9,221 nucleotides of DNA, taken from NCBI GenBank assembly GCA_003552785.1, contig PUOQ01000111.1, positions 1-9,221 of the forward strand, read 5' to 3'. Under the pieces are notes generated by a model. The model saw nothing but the letters and a program-made list of their open reading frames with translations. It was not told where the DNA came from and searched no databases. Below, piece by piece: positions 1 to 7,250 of the stretch (positions within the stretch are counted from its first letter, which is position 1; every line of letters begins with the position of its first letter). The DNA is from Dehalococcoidia bacterium (GTDB lineage: Bacteria > Chloroflexota > Dehalococcoidia > Dehalococcoidales > CSSed11-197). The position numbers were made by a program, and so were the translations under genes.

Positions 1-501
1 CTGGCTTTAATAAACAGTGTCAACGATTGGCAGTGCATTATAGCAGGCGGGGGTGAATCCAGCCGTATCGAGATAGAAAGGCTCAAGCTCAAGGCTGAAT
101 TGTTGGGTATTAAGGAAAAGGTAGTATTCTCAGGCCTGGTGCCTCAGGGTAAGTTGCCTTACTATTATAATCTGGCAGATGTGCTGGCGGTGCCCTCGTA
201 TTACGAAAGTTTCGGCTTGGTAGCACTGGAGGCGCTTGCATCGGGTTGTCCTGTGGTGGCAAATGATGTCGGAGACTTGAAAAGCATTATACGGTCCGGG
301 TTTTCAGGTGATGTAGCCATTAAACCAGACCCGGTGGAATTTGCGGCTAAACTGTCACATTGGCTTAATCGCCCACCCCTTACCTTGCCTGATAAACAGC
401 TTATTGCCCGGACAGTGAGCAGTTATGGCTGGAATAATGTTTGTTACAGATTGTCAGGAGAGATTTCTAAAATGATGAATGTAGCCTGCGGGATTTTATA
501 A
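1..501 (+). CDS. GT4-family glycosyltransferase, C-terminal part (5' end outside window)
   Basis: Partial gene: the frame is open from base 1 and gives 166 residues up to the TAA at 499-501. It is the C-terminal nucleotide-sugar-binding half of a GT-B fold, retaining GT4 glycosyltransferase. Visible marks are the strand-glycine motif IIAGGG (residues 13-18), the VFSGLVP segment (42-48), and the diagnostic E-x7-E element in YYESFGLVALEALASG (E69 and E77), followed by PVVANDVG. The enzyme would transfer a sugar from an NDP or UDP donor to an acceptor in the cytoplasm. The sequence around E-x7-E looks like MshA/BshA and sucrose-phosphate-synthase-like GT4 proteins, but the acceptor cannot be read from this half. 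A TTG at 100 is only an internal codon. The PIG-L deacetylase follows after one base, so the two are probably co-transcribed, and this pairing hints at a GlcNAc-conjugate acceptor. Family assignment is firm; the substrate is inference. Confidence 0.9.
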   Translation: MALINSVNDWQCIIAGGGESSRIEIERLKLKAELLGIKEKVVFSGLVPQGKLPYYYNLADVLAVPSYYESFGLVALEALASGCPVVANDVGDLKSIIRSGFSGDVAIKPDPVEFAAKLSHWLNRPPLTLPDKQLIARTVSSYGWNNVCYRLSGEISKMMNVACGIL

Positions 502-502
502 A

Positions 503-1195
503 ATGCAGGCATCTCCCATAGAACTGCTGGTGATAGCACCTCATCCGGATGACGCCGAATTCGGCATTGCCGGAACAGTAGCTGGTTTGACGGCACAGGG
601 AAAAAAGGTCGTCTATGTGGTGGTTACCAGTGGGGAAAAAGGCACAGATGATATGGACACAAGGCCTGAAATTCTAAAAGACTTGAGGGAAAAGGAGCAA
701 CTGGGCGCCGCCGATTTACTCGGTGTTTCTGAAGTGATATTTTTACGTTTTCCAGATGGATTGCTTGAAGACAGTTATCGGTACCGGTTGGAGATTGCTC
801 GCCAGATACGCTATTTCAAACCAAGGGCAGTGGCATCTACTGACCCATACCGGCGCTATGTCTGGCATCGGGATCATCGTGTAACAGGCCAGGTAGTGGC
901 TGATGCGGTCTACCCTTTTGCAAGGAATGCTCTGGCTTTTCCCGAGCTGGTTGAGGAACGCCTGGGCCCGCATGTTGTCAGGGAGATGCTTTTTTGGGGA
1001 AGTGAAAACCCCAATTACCATGTAAACATAACTGATACGTTCTGTCTCAAGTTAAAGGCTTTGAAATGCCATCGCTCTCAGTTGAGACCCGAACAGATTG
1101 TTGAAATTGAAAACTGGCTCAGGCAAAGGGCTGAGAAAATGGCGGAGGGGCAGAATTATGAACTGGCCGAAGCGTTTCATCGAGTTGAATTGTAA
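503..1195 (+). CDS. PIG-L family zinc-dependent N-deacetylase (LmbE-like)
   Basis: 230 residues, full length for the PIG-L/LmbE family. The N-terminal metal motif is APHPDDAEFG (H14, P15, D16, D17) and the third ligand lies in WHRDHR (H125, with H122 nearby). A late HRSQ (190-193), also conserved in the family, is present. Members such as MshB, BshB and PIG-L remove acetyl from N-acetylglucosaminyl conjugates using one Zn2+ in the cytoplasm; H14, D17 and H125 are the expected zinc ligands and D16 the general base. No signal peptide or membrane segment is visible. The ATG at 503 sits one base after the glycosyltransferase stop with only a weak GCGGGA upstream, so translation is probably coupled. 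With the preceding GT4 gene it forms a GT plus deacetylase pair like BshA/BshB or MshA/MshB. Other substrates, such as cell-surface glycans or other GlcNAc conjugates, remain possible. Confidence 0.92.
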   Translation: MQASPIELLVIAPHPDDAEFGIAGTVAGLTAQGKKVVYVVVTSGEKGTDDMDTRPEILKDLREKEQLGAADLLGVSEVIFLRFPDGLLEDSYRYRLEIARQIRYFKPRAVASTDPYRRYVWHRDHRVTGQVVADAVYPFARNALAFPELVEERLGPHVVREMLFWGSENPNYHVNITDTFCLKLKALKCHRSQLRPEQIVEIENWLRQRAEKMAEGQNYELAEAFHRVEL

Positions 1196-1230
1196 TGGCA
1201 AACTATAATCCATTTGAGCCCGGCCATTTG

Positions 1231-1259
1231 TTGACAGTAATTTAACGACAGGTAATAAT
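1231..1259 (+). promoter_or_regulatory. SigA-type promoter of the iorA-iorB-aminotransferase operon
   Basis: A perfect -35 TTGACA (1231-1236) is followed by a 17-nt spacer and AATAAT (1254-1259, 5 of 6 matches to TATAAT). Transcription would start near 1266, giving a short leader of about 25 nt. It lies in the 95-nt gap after the deacetylase gene, so iorAB can be expressed independently of the upstream glycosyltransferase pair. I see no terminator between the deacetylase and this promoter, so read-through is also possible. Confidence 0.7.
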
Positions 1260-1290
1260 TTTATACTGTTTTTAGTAAAGGAATAACTAA

Positions 1291-3132
1291 GTGGAAAAAA
1301 GGAAAAATCCAGACCAGGTAACCAGGCTGCTATCCGGCAACGAGGCAATGGCCCTGGGGGCTTATCATGCTGGAGTTAAAGTGGCAACAGCATATCCTGG
1401 AACCCCCAGCACAGAAATACTGGAAAACATTGCCAGGTTTCAAAACGTATATGCGGAATGGTCTACAAATGAAAAAGTAGCCCTTGAAGTAGCAATGGGC
1501 GCATCTTACACGGGGGCAAGAGCCCTTACAGGCATGAAACATGTCGGCCTTAATGTCGCTGCCGACCCTTTGATGTCTGCTTCTATAACTGGCGTGAAGG
1601 GCGGGTTCGTAATAGTAACTGCCGATGATCCGGGTATGCACAGTTCGCAAAATGAACAGGACAGCCGGCATTATGCAAGGCTGGCAAAAATTCCCTGCTT
1701 GGAGCCTTATGACAGCCAGAGTGCATATAACTTCATGATTAAAGCATTTGAAATCAGTGAGATGTTTGATACTCCGGTGTTATTCCGTTCGACCACGCGT
1801 ATTTCTCATTCGAAGTCGGTGGTGCGTATTTATAGCGATGCATTGAACGGTTCTACCCAACCGGGTTTTATCCGTCAGCCGGAAAAATATGTGATGCTGC
1901 CGGTTTTTGCACGTGCCCGCCATCCTGTCATTGAAAAACGTATCGATAAAATTAAAGAATATGCTCTGGATTGTTCTTTCAATGAAGTCATACCGGGTAA
2001 CACCAAGACGGGGGTTATCTCAAGTTCTATTGCTTTCCAATATGCCAGGGAAGTATTTCTCGATGCAAGTTTTTTAAGGCTTGGTATGACCTACCCTCTG
2101 TCGGAAAATCTTATTCGGAAGTTTGCTTCTGGTGTTGAGAAATTGATTGTCATTGAAGAACTCGACCCTTTTTTGGAAGAGATGATAAGGTCAATGGGGG
2201 TTGAGGTTACCGGGAAGGCTTTTATTCCCGTTACCGGTGAGCTGGCACCTGGGGTTGTAGCCCGTTTAGCCAGAGATCATGGGCTGGAAGTAAGATATGA
2301 AAAAGAACAGGGCGAGCTTCATGAGGTGGAGTTGCCTGCACGACCACCTTCTATGTGCCCCGGTTGTCCTCATCGCGGTATATTTTTCGTTCTGGCCAGA
2401 CTGAGTAAACGCAGGAAAATGCTTACCGCAAATGAAAAAAACACAACAAATGAACCAGGAGTGATTATTACCGGAGATATTGGTTGCTATACTTTGGGAG
2501 CATACCCTCCTTTGAGTGCTATGGACACTTGTGCCTGTATGGGCGCTGGCATTGGTCAGGCGCTGGGCATGGAAAAGGCAGGCCTGGAAGACAGTTTGAT
2601 TGCTGTCATTGGGGACTCCACCTTCATGCATTCTGGAATGACTTCACTGGCAGATGCAATTTATAACCAGAGTAAAATCACCATTATTATCCTTGATAAT
2701 ATGACAACCGGTATGACAGGGCACCAGGGTCACCCTGGCACCGGGGTTTCGGCAAGCGGCAGGCAGGCAACACAGGTAAAAATTGAAGATGTTGTAAGGT
2801 CTATGGGCGTGAACCGGGTAGAGGTTCTGGATGCTTTTGACATGGAGAATCTTCGGCGCGCCATTAAATCTGCCATTGATTGTGAAGAACTGTCGGTTTT
2901 AATAGTACGCGGGGATTGCGCACCGGTCCGGCCAAGGTCTCATGCTTCCCGGGTTGTACTGGCAGAAAGCTGCACCCGGTGTCATAATTGTTTAAAGCTG
3001 GCTTGTTCTGCCATTCACGATGATGATGGCAGGGTAATTATCAACTCTGATTTTTGTGCCGGAGATAATTGTGGGGTTTGTGAGCAGGTTTGCCTCTCTG
3101 GCGCCATTAATATTAAAGGCAGGACAGTATAA
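1291..3132 (+). CDS. iorA: Indolepyruvate:ferredoxin oxidoreductase, alpha subunit
   Basis: 613 residues, usual IorA length. With IorB it oxidatively decarboxylates aryl-pyruvates (indole-, phenyl- and p-hydroxyphenylpyruvate) to aryl-acetyl-CoA, CO2 and reduced ferredoxin in the cytoplasm. Domains: N-terminal pyrimidine-binding domain with AYPGTPSTE (34-42); a central domain; the IorA signature CPGCPHRG (356-363); the TPP/Mg2+ domain with GDIGCYTLG (395-403), VIGDSTFMHSG (439-449) and ILDN (467-470); and a C-terminal ferredoxin-like domain. That last domain has one C-x2-C-x2-C-x4-C set (C561, C564, C567, C572) and one C-x4-C-x2-C-x3-C set (C589, C594, C597, C601). The second set has two extra residues in its first spacing, and neither set ends in the usual Cys-Pro. 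The GTG start at 1291 has AAAGGA (1277-1282) eight bases upstream. First gene of a three-gene operon. Confidence 0.96.
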   Translation: MEKRKNPDQVTRLLSGNEAMALGAYHAGVKVATAYPGTPSTEILENIARFQNVYAEWSTNEKVALEVAMGASYTGARALTGMKHVGLNVAADPLMSASITGVKGGFVIVTADDPGMHSSQNEQDSRHYARLAKIPCLEPYDSQSAYNFMIKAFEISEMFDTPVLFRSTTRISHSKSVVRIYSDALNGSTQPGFIRQPEKYVMLPVFARARHPVIEKRIDKIKEYALDCSFNEVIPGNTKTGVISSSIAFQYAREVFLDASFLRLGMTYPLSENLIRKFASGVEKLIVIEELDPFLEEMIRSMGVEVTGKAFIPVTGELAPGVVARLARDHGLEVRYEKEQGELHEVELPARPPSMCPGCPHRGIFFVLARLSKRRKMLTANEKNTTNEPGVIITGDIGCYTLGAYPPLSAMDTCACMGAGIGQALGMEKAGLEDSLIAVIGDSTFMHSGMTSLADAIYNQSKITIIILDNMTTGMTGHQGHPGTGVSASGRQATQVKIEDVVRSMGVNRVEVLDAFDMENLRRAIKSAIDCEELSVLIVRGDCAPVRPRSHASRVVLAESCTRCHNCLKLACSAIHDDDGRVIINSDFCAGDNCGVCEQVCLSGAINIKGRTV

Positions 3133-3732
3133 GTGGGTACTTTAAATATAATAATGACAGGTATCGGTGGGCAGGGCATAATTCTGGCAAGCGATGTCAT
3201 TGCTGAAGCGGCCATGGTGCAGGGATTAGACGTAAAAAAGACCGACAGTATCGGGATGGCCCAGCGGGGTGGAAGCGTGATAAGCCACTTGAGATTGGGC
3301 AATATCGTAAATTCTCCTTTAATTGCAGAGGGTGATGCAGATATTCTTCTTGGCATGGAGAAGCTGGAAGCTGCAAGGGCGGTTATTTTTTTAAAAGAGG
3401 GCGGGGTTGCACTGGTAAATAATTATGCTGTATCACCCTCTTATTCGAAAGATGGGATTAAAAAATACCCTGATGATAATGCTGTAAGTAAAATCATAGG
3501 TTTTCGTACTGAAAAGATACATTTTGTTGAAGGCCTTAAAGCCGCCAGGTCGCTTGGGAACATGCGGGCCATGAATATATATTTACTGGGCGCATTGTCC
3601 AATTATTTGCCCTTGACCAGTGATGCCTGGTTGATAAGTTTGAAGTCAAGACTGCCGGAAAAACACTTGAATGTAAACCTTAAAGCTTTTAAGCAGGGCC
3701 AAAAAGAGGCGAATTGTGCCGGTATCGGATAA
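3133..3732 (+). CDS. iorB: Indolepyruvate:ferredoxin oxidoreductase, beta subunit
   Basis: 199 residues, full length for IorB, the gamma-type (POR/KOR) subunit that completes the IorAB enzyme and helps bind CoA. The start carries the glycine-rich TGIGGQGIILAS (9-20), followed by the family block DSIGMAQRGGSV (38-49). No Fe-S cysteines are expected or present; the only Cys is at 195. The GTG start follows directly on the TAA of iorA, with no gap, and AGGACAG inside the iorA end can act as ribosome binding site, so the subunits are made together by coupled translation. The 3' end overlaps the start of the aminotransferase gene by 17 nt. Assignment is secure from family motifs and gene order; the substrate range among aryl-pyruvates is inferred from the family and not from residues seen here. 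Confidence 0.96.
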   Translation: MGTLNIIMTGIGGQGIILASDVIAEAAMVQGLDVKKTDSIGMAQRGGSVISHLRLGNIVNSPLIAEGDADILLGMEKLEAARAVIFLKEGGVALVNNYAVSPSYSKDGIKKYPDDNAVSKIIGFRTEKIHFVEGLKAARSLGNMRAMNIYLLGALSNYLPLTSDAWLISLKSRLPEKHLNVNLKAFKQGQKEANCAGIG

Positions 3733-4891
3733 AACTTTCACCGGCATGTCCAGCAGTTCCTGGATACGCCAGATGTTTGAGGCTGGTGCAAAATTAAAGT
3801 CAAAACTGGGCAGTGAAAATGTTTTTGATCTTTCAATAGGCAATCCGGTGGCAGAGCCGCCCCGTGAGTTCAAAAACGAGCTTTTAAATATTGCCAGGGA
3901 GCCTTTTGCAGGAATGCACCGCTATATGCCCAATGCGGGATACCTGCATACCCGGCAGGCAGTTGCCCGGGACCTTTCGCAAGAGTTTGCCCTGGATTTT
4001 AACGCTGATGAAATCGTAATGACATGTGGCGCTGCCGGTGCTTTGAATGTTGCCTTGAAGACCGTCTTGAACCCCGGTGAAGAAGTAGTTGTGATCAGCC
4101 CGTATTTTCCAGAGTACTTGAATTATGTGGATAACTACGATGGCAAAGTTTGTTTTGTGGCCTCGGGTAATGAATTTTTACCACAAGCGGATGAAATAGG
4201 CCGGGCAATTAATAAAAATACGCGGGCTGTTATAATCAATTCCCCCAATAATCCTACCGGTGTTTTATACAGTGGTGCTGTGCTTCGGGATCTGGCCAGT
4301 GCACTCAAAGAAAAGTCCTTAAAGTTTGGTAGACAAATTTACCTGATAAGTGATGAGCCTTATCGCAGGCTCATATATGATGGTCTAAAATATCCACCAC
4401 CTCTTCATTACTATGACGATACCATTATAACGTGTTCGTATTCCAAGGATTTATCCCTGCCGGGGGAGAGGCTGGGTTATCTGGCGGTTGGCCCTGGTAT
4501 TTATGACAAGAAGGAACTGATTGCGGGGATGATTTACAATAACCGGGTTTTGGGATTTGTCAATGCACCTGCCCTGATGCAGAATCTGGTGGCCCGGCTG
4601 CAATCCGTTAGTGCTCCAGTACTTGAATACGAGCGGAAGCGAAATTATCTGTATGCTCGTCTGGTTGAGTCAGGGTACGAAGTGATAAAGCCGCAGGGCG
4701 CTTTTTATATGTTTCCCAAAACTCCCCTTGAAAATGACGTTGCTTTTATTGAAAAGTTAATGAGTTTCGGAGTATTGGCCGTGCCTGGTTCCGGATTTGG
4801 TTGCCACGGTTATATGCGCCTTTCATATTGCGTTGAAGACAGGTGCATTGAAGGTGCCCTGGAAGGTCTTATAAAAGCCATTAAAGACTGA
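3716..4891 (+). CDS. Class I/II PLP-dependent aminotransferase, probably supplying aryl-pyruvates to IorAB
   Basis: 391 residues, fold-type I aminotransferase of AspC/AraT type. Key sites are visible: SPNNPTG (176-182), ISDEPYRRL (211-219, with the D and Y that contact the cofactor), the PLP-binding lysine in CSYSKDLSLPGERLGY (K244), and the C-terminal substrate-carboxylate arginine in YMRLSYC (R368). It would transfer the amino group of an amino acid to 2-oxoglutarate, forming a 2-oxoacid. The GTG start at 3716 has AAGAGG six bases upstream and overlaps iorB by 17 nt; the next choice, ATG 3746, has no comparable site. Placement as third gene with iorAB suggests aromatic amino acids (Trp, Phe, Tyr) as donors, the first step of their ferredoxin-linked fermentation, or the reverse biosynthetic route from aryl-acetates. 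The reaction class is certain; donor specificity is inferred from context. Confidence 0.92.
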   Translation: MPVSDKTFTGMSSSSWIRQMFEAGAKLKSKLGSENVFDLSIGNPVAEPPREFKNELLNIAREPFAGMHRYMPNAGYLHTRQAVARDLSQEFALDFNADEIVMTCGAAGALNVALKTVLNPGEEVVVISPYFPEYLNYVDNYDGKVCFVASGNEFLPQADEIGRAINKNTRAVIINSPNNPTGVLYSGAVLRDLASALKEKSLKFGRQIYLISDEPYRRLIYDGLKYPPPLHYYDDTIITCSYSKDLSLPGERLGYLAVGPGIYDKKELIAGMIYNNRVLGFVNAPALMQNLVARLQSVSAPVLEYERKRNYLYARLVESGYEVIKPQGAFYMFPKTPLENDVAFIEKLMSFGVLAVPGSGFGCHGYMRLSYCVEDRCIEGALEGLIKAIKD

Positions 4892-4974
4892 CTCTTTAAA
4901 AAGCTGAAAAGTTAAGGTCCAAAAAAGGCCTTTCACGTGTTTATCCAATAAACCGGCCAGCCTGCACTTATCAA

Positions 4975-5421
4975 TCAAACACTTTTATGGGGTATTACCA
5001 GAACCGGAATATCAGATTGCCTCAATACTTTTTCGGCGACGCTGCCAAAAGCCCATCGGGCAATTCCCGTTCTTCCGTGGCTGCTCATAACGATGATGTC
5101 AACCCCGTTTTCTCTTGCATAATTCAAGATGCCATTAGCAGCTGAGCTGGCTATGGCAACGGTCCTGGCAGAAATGCCCTGGCCGTTAAGGTGTTCGGCG
5201 ATTCTGGCCAGGTATTCCTCTGTTTCATCATTGTAGGCTTCATCCAGTTTTTGAGCCAGCTCTTCGTTTAGTCTCTGTCGGACACCTGTGTCAAGGGGCT
5301 CTCTTGCTTTTATTAGTATGACTTCGGGTATATTGCAGCCTTTTACCAGTGTGATGACATGATTCAAGCTTGTTTCAGACAAAGCTGAGCCGTCCAGGGG
5401 TACCAGCATTTTTTTGTACAA
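4975..5421 (-). CDS. Universal stress protein, UspA family, ATP-binding type
   Basis: 148 residues, a single Usp domain with a Rossmann-like alpha/beta fold. The N-terminus MLVPLDGSALSE (5-16) supplies the conserved aspartate D10. The C-terminal nucleotide loop MSSHGRTG (112-119) is followed by FGSVAEKVL, giving G116-x9-G126-S127. This is the ATP-binding signature with Ser in place of the first glycine, a common variant. The best start is TTG at 5421, with AGGTGG (5428-5433) six bases upstream on the minus strand; the internal ATG at 5409 would remove only the first four residues. It is monocistronic, convergent with the aminotransferase gene and divergent from mgtE. Usp proteins act in cytoplasmic stress and starvation responses, often as dimers binding ATP or AMP; no specific partner can be read from the sequence. 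Confidence 0.93.
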   Translation of the reverse strand: MYKKMLVPLDGSALSETSLNHVITLVKGCNIPEVILIKAREPLDTGVRQRLNEELAQKLDEAYNDETEEYLARIAEHLNGQGISARTVAIASSAANGILNYARENGVDIIVMSSHGRTGIARWAFGSVAEKVLRQSDIPVLVIPHKSV

Positions 5422-5461
5422 CTTTTCCCACCTCGCCGTTCTTATTATTTACACGGCTAAT

Positions 5462-5490
5462 ATTTTAACAGATTGCATTGTTATTTATAA
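5462..5490 (-). promoter_or_regulatory. Candidate usp promoter (extended -10)
   Basis: Read on the minus strand: TTATAA (5485-5490, 3 of 6 to -35), a 17-nt spacer, and TAAAAT (5462-5467, 5 of 6 to -10) preceded by TGT, giving an extended -10. Transcription would start near 5455, about 34 nt ahead of the TTG start. The weak -35 keeps confidence low. Confidence 0.35.
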
Positions 5491-5546
5491 GGGGGCAAAG
5501 ATATAAATTGATTAAAAATATCCTTTTTGTGTTATTTTCAGTATTG

Positions 5547-5574
5547 TTGACAGTATTTGAGAAAAGCATATAAC
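5547..5574 (+). promoter_or_regulatory. Candidate distal mgtE promoter
   Basis: Perfect -35 TTGACA (5547-5552), 16-nt spacer, TATAAC (5569-5574, 5 of 6). Use of this promoter would give mgtE a leader of about 150 nt. Its flank TTGTTGACAGTA is identical to that of the iorA promoter at 1228-1239, which may be chance. Confidence 0.5.
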
Positions 5575-5691
5575 ATAACCTTAATTCAGGCATATCGGTT
5601 GCGCACTTTCTCCTTGCTTTTTTCCGGATAACAGTTTATCAAAGCTGGTTTCAGCCGGGTTTAAAAAAGTAAATTATAAGTGCTGTGTTTA

Positions 5692-5700
5692 TGATAGAAT
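5692..5700 (+). promoter_or_regulatory. Candidate proximal mgtE promoter (extended -10)
   Basis: TGATAGAAT is an extended -10 (TG, one base, then TAGAAT with 5 of 6 matches) without a good -35. Initiation near 5707 would leave a leader of about 20 nt. It is an alternative to, or second promoter beside, the distal site. Confidence 0.35.
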
Positions 5701-5727
5701 AAAAATTGGTTCCCCCGGGTTATATTT

Positions 5728-7062
5728 ATGGATATAGATTTACTGAAAGAACTGGTAGAAACTAAAGATTTTAAGACTCTGCGAAACGAGCTTATAAAGC
5801 TTGACAGCGTAGATTTGGCACGCCTGCTTGATGAGGCGGATCAGGACAGTGGATTGATGGCCTTTCGTCTTTTGCCCAAGGACCTGGCAATGCAGGTTTT
5901 TGATCTACTGGATTCCTACCAGCAGCTTCATCTGCTGGAAGCTTTTACCGATAGCCGGGCAAAATTTTTCTTTGAATCCATGCAACCTGATGACAGAGCT
6001 GAGTTACTGGAAGAGGTGCCTGCCAAGGTTGCCAGGCGGCTTTTAAAGTTGCTCTCTACTTCCGAGAGGCAGGCCACCCTTACCCTTCTGGGTTACGAAG
6101 ATAACACAGCCGGCAGGGTTATGACACCTGATTTTATTGATCTTGACTATCGAATGACTGTTTACCAGGCGCTTGAACGCATACGCAAGCTGTCTGTTGA
6201 AAAAGAAACCGTTTATGTTGCCTATGTAATGGATAATGAGCGAAAGCTGCTGGGGACCATTAATTTAAAAGACCTGGTGCTGGCAGACCCGGATACAAAG
6301 CTTTCTGAAATAATGACCCCATCTCCAAGGACCGTTTTTACTTACACGGACCAGGAAGAGGTAGCCAGAGTCCTCAAAGATTACCAGATACTGGCTGTGC
6401 CTGTGGTAGATACCGAAAACCGGCTGGTGGGAATTGTAACCTGGGATGATGTAGTCGATATCTTGGAGGAAGAGGCTACGGAGGATATTTATCGTTTCGG
6501 TGCCGTGCATGGTTCTGAGCGTGGTTATTTTGCTTCACGAATTTTCAGTGTAGTGCGGCGTAGGGTTGTATGGCTGTTTTTGCTTATTTTGGTAAACACT
6601 GTTACCGGTTCAATCATAGCCGGCCAGGAAGAATTACTTGGGGAAATAGTTATTCTGGCTGCTTTTATACCCTTGCTTATTGGTACCGGAGGCAATGTCG
6701 GGTCGCAGTCGGCAACGGTAGTCATAAGAGGCCTTGCTACGGGTGAAATAACACCAAGGCGGGCAGTGTCTATTATTACACGGGAGGGAAGCATAGGCTT
6801 TGTACTGGGGCTTGTGCTGGGAGTTTTGGTGCTGGGATGGGCTTATCTGTTGGGCCGAAGCTTTGATGTGGCTATTGTTGTCAGTGCCACTCTTCTTGGT
6901 ATTTCAACCATAGCAACCCTGACCGGGGGGTCCCTTCCGTTTATTTTCCGCCTTTTTAAAGTTGATCCCGCTCTTGTTTCGGCGCCTTTCATCACAACAG
7001 TCATGGATATCTTTGGGGTTATTTTGTATTTCTTTATTGCCAACTTGTTACTAATTTTGTAA
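5728..7062 (+). CDS. mgtE: MgtE family magnesium transporter/channel
   Basis: 444 residues, the normal full length. Order: acidic helical N domain (about 1-125); paired CBS domains (about 130-255) beginning at TAGRVMTPDF (128-136) and ending in TWDDVVDILEEEATEDIY (238-255); the linking plug helix; then five membrane segments (about 280-444). The pore carries PLLIGTGGNVGSQ (315-327) and APFITTVMDIFG (419-430); D427 corresponds to the conserved Mg2+-binding aspartate of Thermus MgtE. The protein is a homodimeric inner-membrane channel that closes when cytoplasmic Mg2+ binds between the N and CBS domains. ATG 5728 fits the usual family N-terminus but has only a poor GGG-type ribosome binding site, so initiation may be weak. 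No Mg2+ riboswitch is recognisable upstream, so control may rest on protein gating. The protease with CBS domains lies 199 nt downstream under its own likely promoter. Confidence 0.96.
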   Translation: MDIDLLKELVETKDFKTLRNELIKLDSVDLARLLDEADQDSGLMAFRLLPKDLAMQVFDLLDSYQQLHLLEAFTDSRAKFFFESMQPDDRAELLEEVPAKVARRLLKLLSTSERQATLTLLGYEDNTAGRVMTPDFIDLDYRMTVYQALERIRKLSVEKETVYVAYVMDNERKLLGTINLKDLVLADPDTKLSEIMTPSPRTVFTYTDQEEVARVLKDYQILAVPVVDTENRLVGIVTWDDVVDILEEEATEDIYRFGAVHGSERGYFASRIFSVVRRRVVWLFLLILVNTVTGSIIAGQEELLGEIVILAAFIPLLIGTGGNVGSQSATVVIRGLATGEITPRRAVSIITREGSIGFVLGLVLGVLVLGWAYLLGRSFDVAIVVSATLLGISTIATLTGGSLPFIFRLFKVDPALVSAPFITTVMDIFGVILYFFIANLLLIL

Positions 7063-7107
7063 AAATTTGAGCACTATTTATGGCCCGGCAGGCAATTCTT
7101 CTTTTTC

Positions 7108-7136
7108 TTGACGCTAAAATAAGGTTAATACATAAT
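7108..7136 (+). promoter_or_regulatory. Candidate promoter of the site-2 protease gene
   Basis: TTGACG (7108-7113, 5 of 6), 17-nt spacer, CATAAT (7131-7136, 5 of 6). Transcription from about 7143 would give a leader near 119 nt. A second extended -10, TGTCATAAT (7234-7242), lies so close to the ribosome binding site that a transcript from it would begin at about 7249. Confidence 0.5.
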
Positions 7137-7250
7137 TGTTGATAAATGCTTTTTCGGTGACGAAGCATAAGTTAATAAAATAAATAGGGTCAAGGCTAAA
7201 AACTTAAGCTACCCTGGTTTAAACTTAAAAACCTGTCATAATAGTTAATT

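Larger units (their letters stand above)
5422..5727. other. Divergent intergenic region between usp and mgtE
   Basis: An AT-rich 306-nt gap with the usp ribosome binding site and a candidate usp promoter at its left end, and two candidate mgtE promoters (5547-5574 and 5692-5700). The stretch 5581-5690 shows a pyrimidine-rich run (about 5608-5625) and a small hairpin GATAA/TTATC (5627-5640). I see no coding frame with a ribosome binding site, and no M-box (Mg2+ riboswitch) consensus. Confidence 0.6.

Noticed and set aside
100..102. TTG as the real start of the glycosyltransferase
   Set aside because: The frame is open to base 1 and the upstream residues (LALINSV, IIAGGGESS) fit the GT-B fold, so the gene simply begins before the window.
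2266..2631. Antisense open frame inside iorA
   Set aside because: It lies fully opposite the conserved TPP domain, its product resembles nothing known, and no ribosome binding site or promoter supports it. The other antisense or out-of-frame openings inside real genes were rejected for the same reason.
4914..4932. Hairpin AAGGTCC / GGCCTT after the aminotransferase gene as a terminator
   Set aside because: The stem has a bulged T and neither strand has a U run directly after it. The junction between the two convergent genes therefore shows no convincing intrinsic terminator.
7147..7167. Stem TGC-TTCG / CGAA-GCA as a terminator for mgtE
   Set aside because: It needs a 3-nt bulge and is followed by TAAGTTAATAAAA, not a U tract; it also overlaps the leader expected from the protease promoter.
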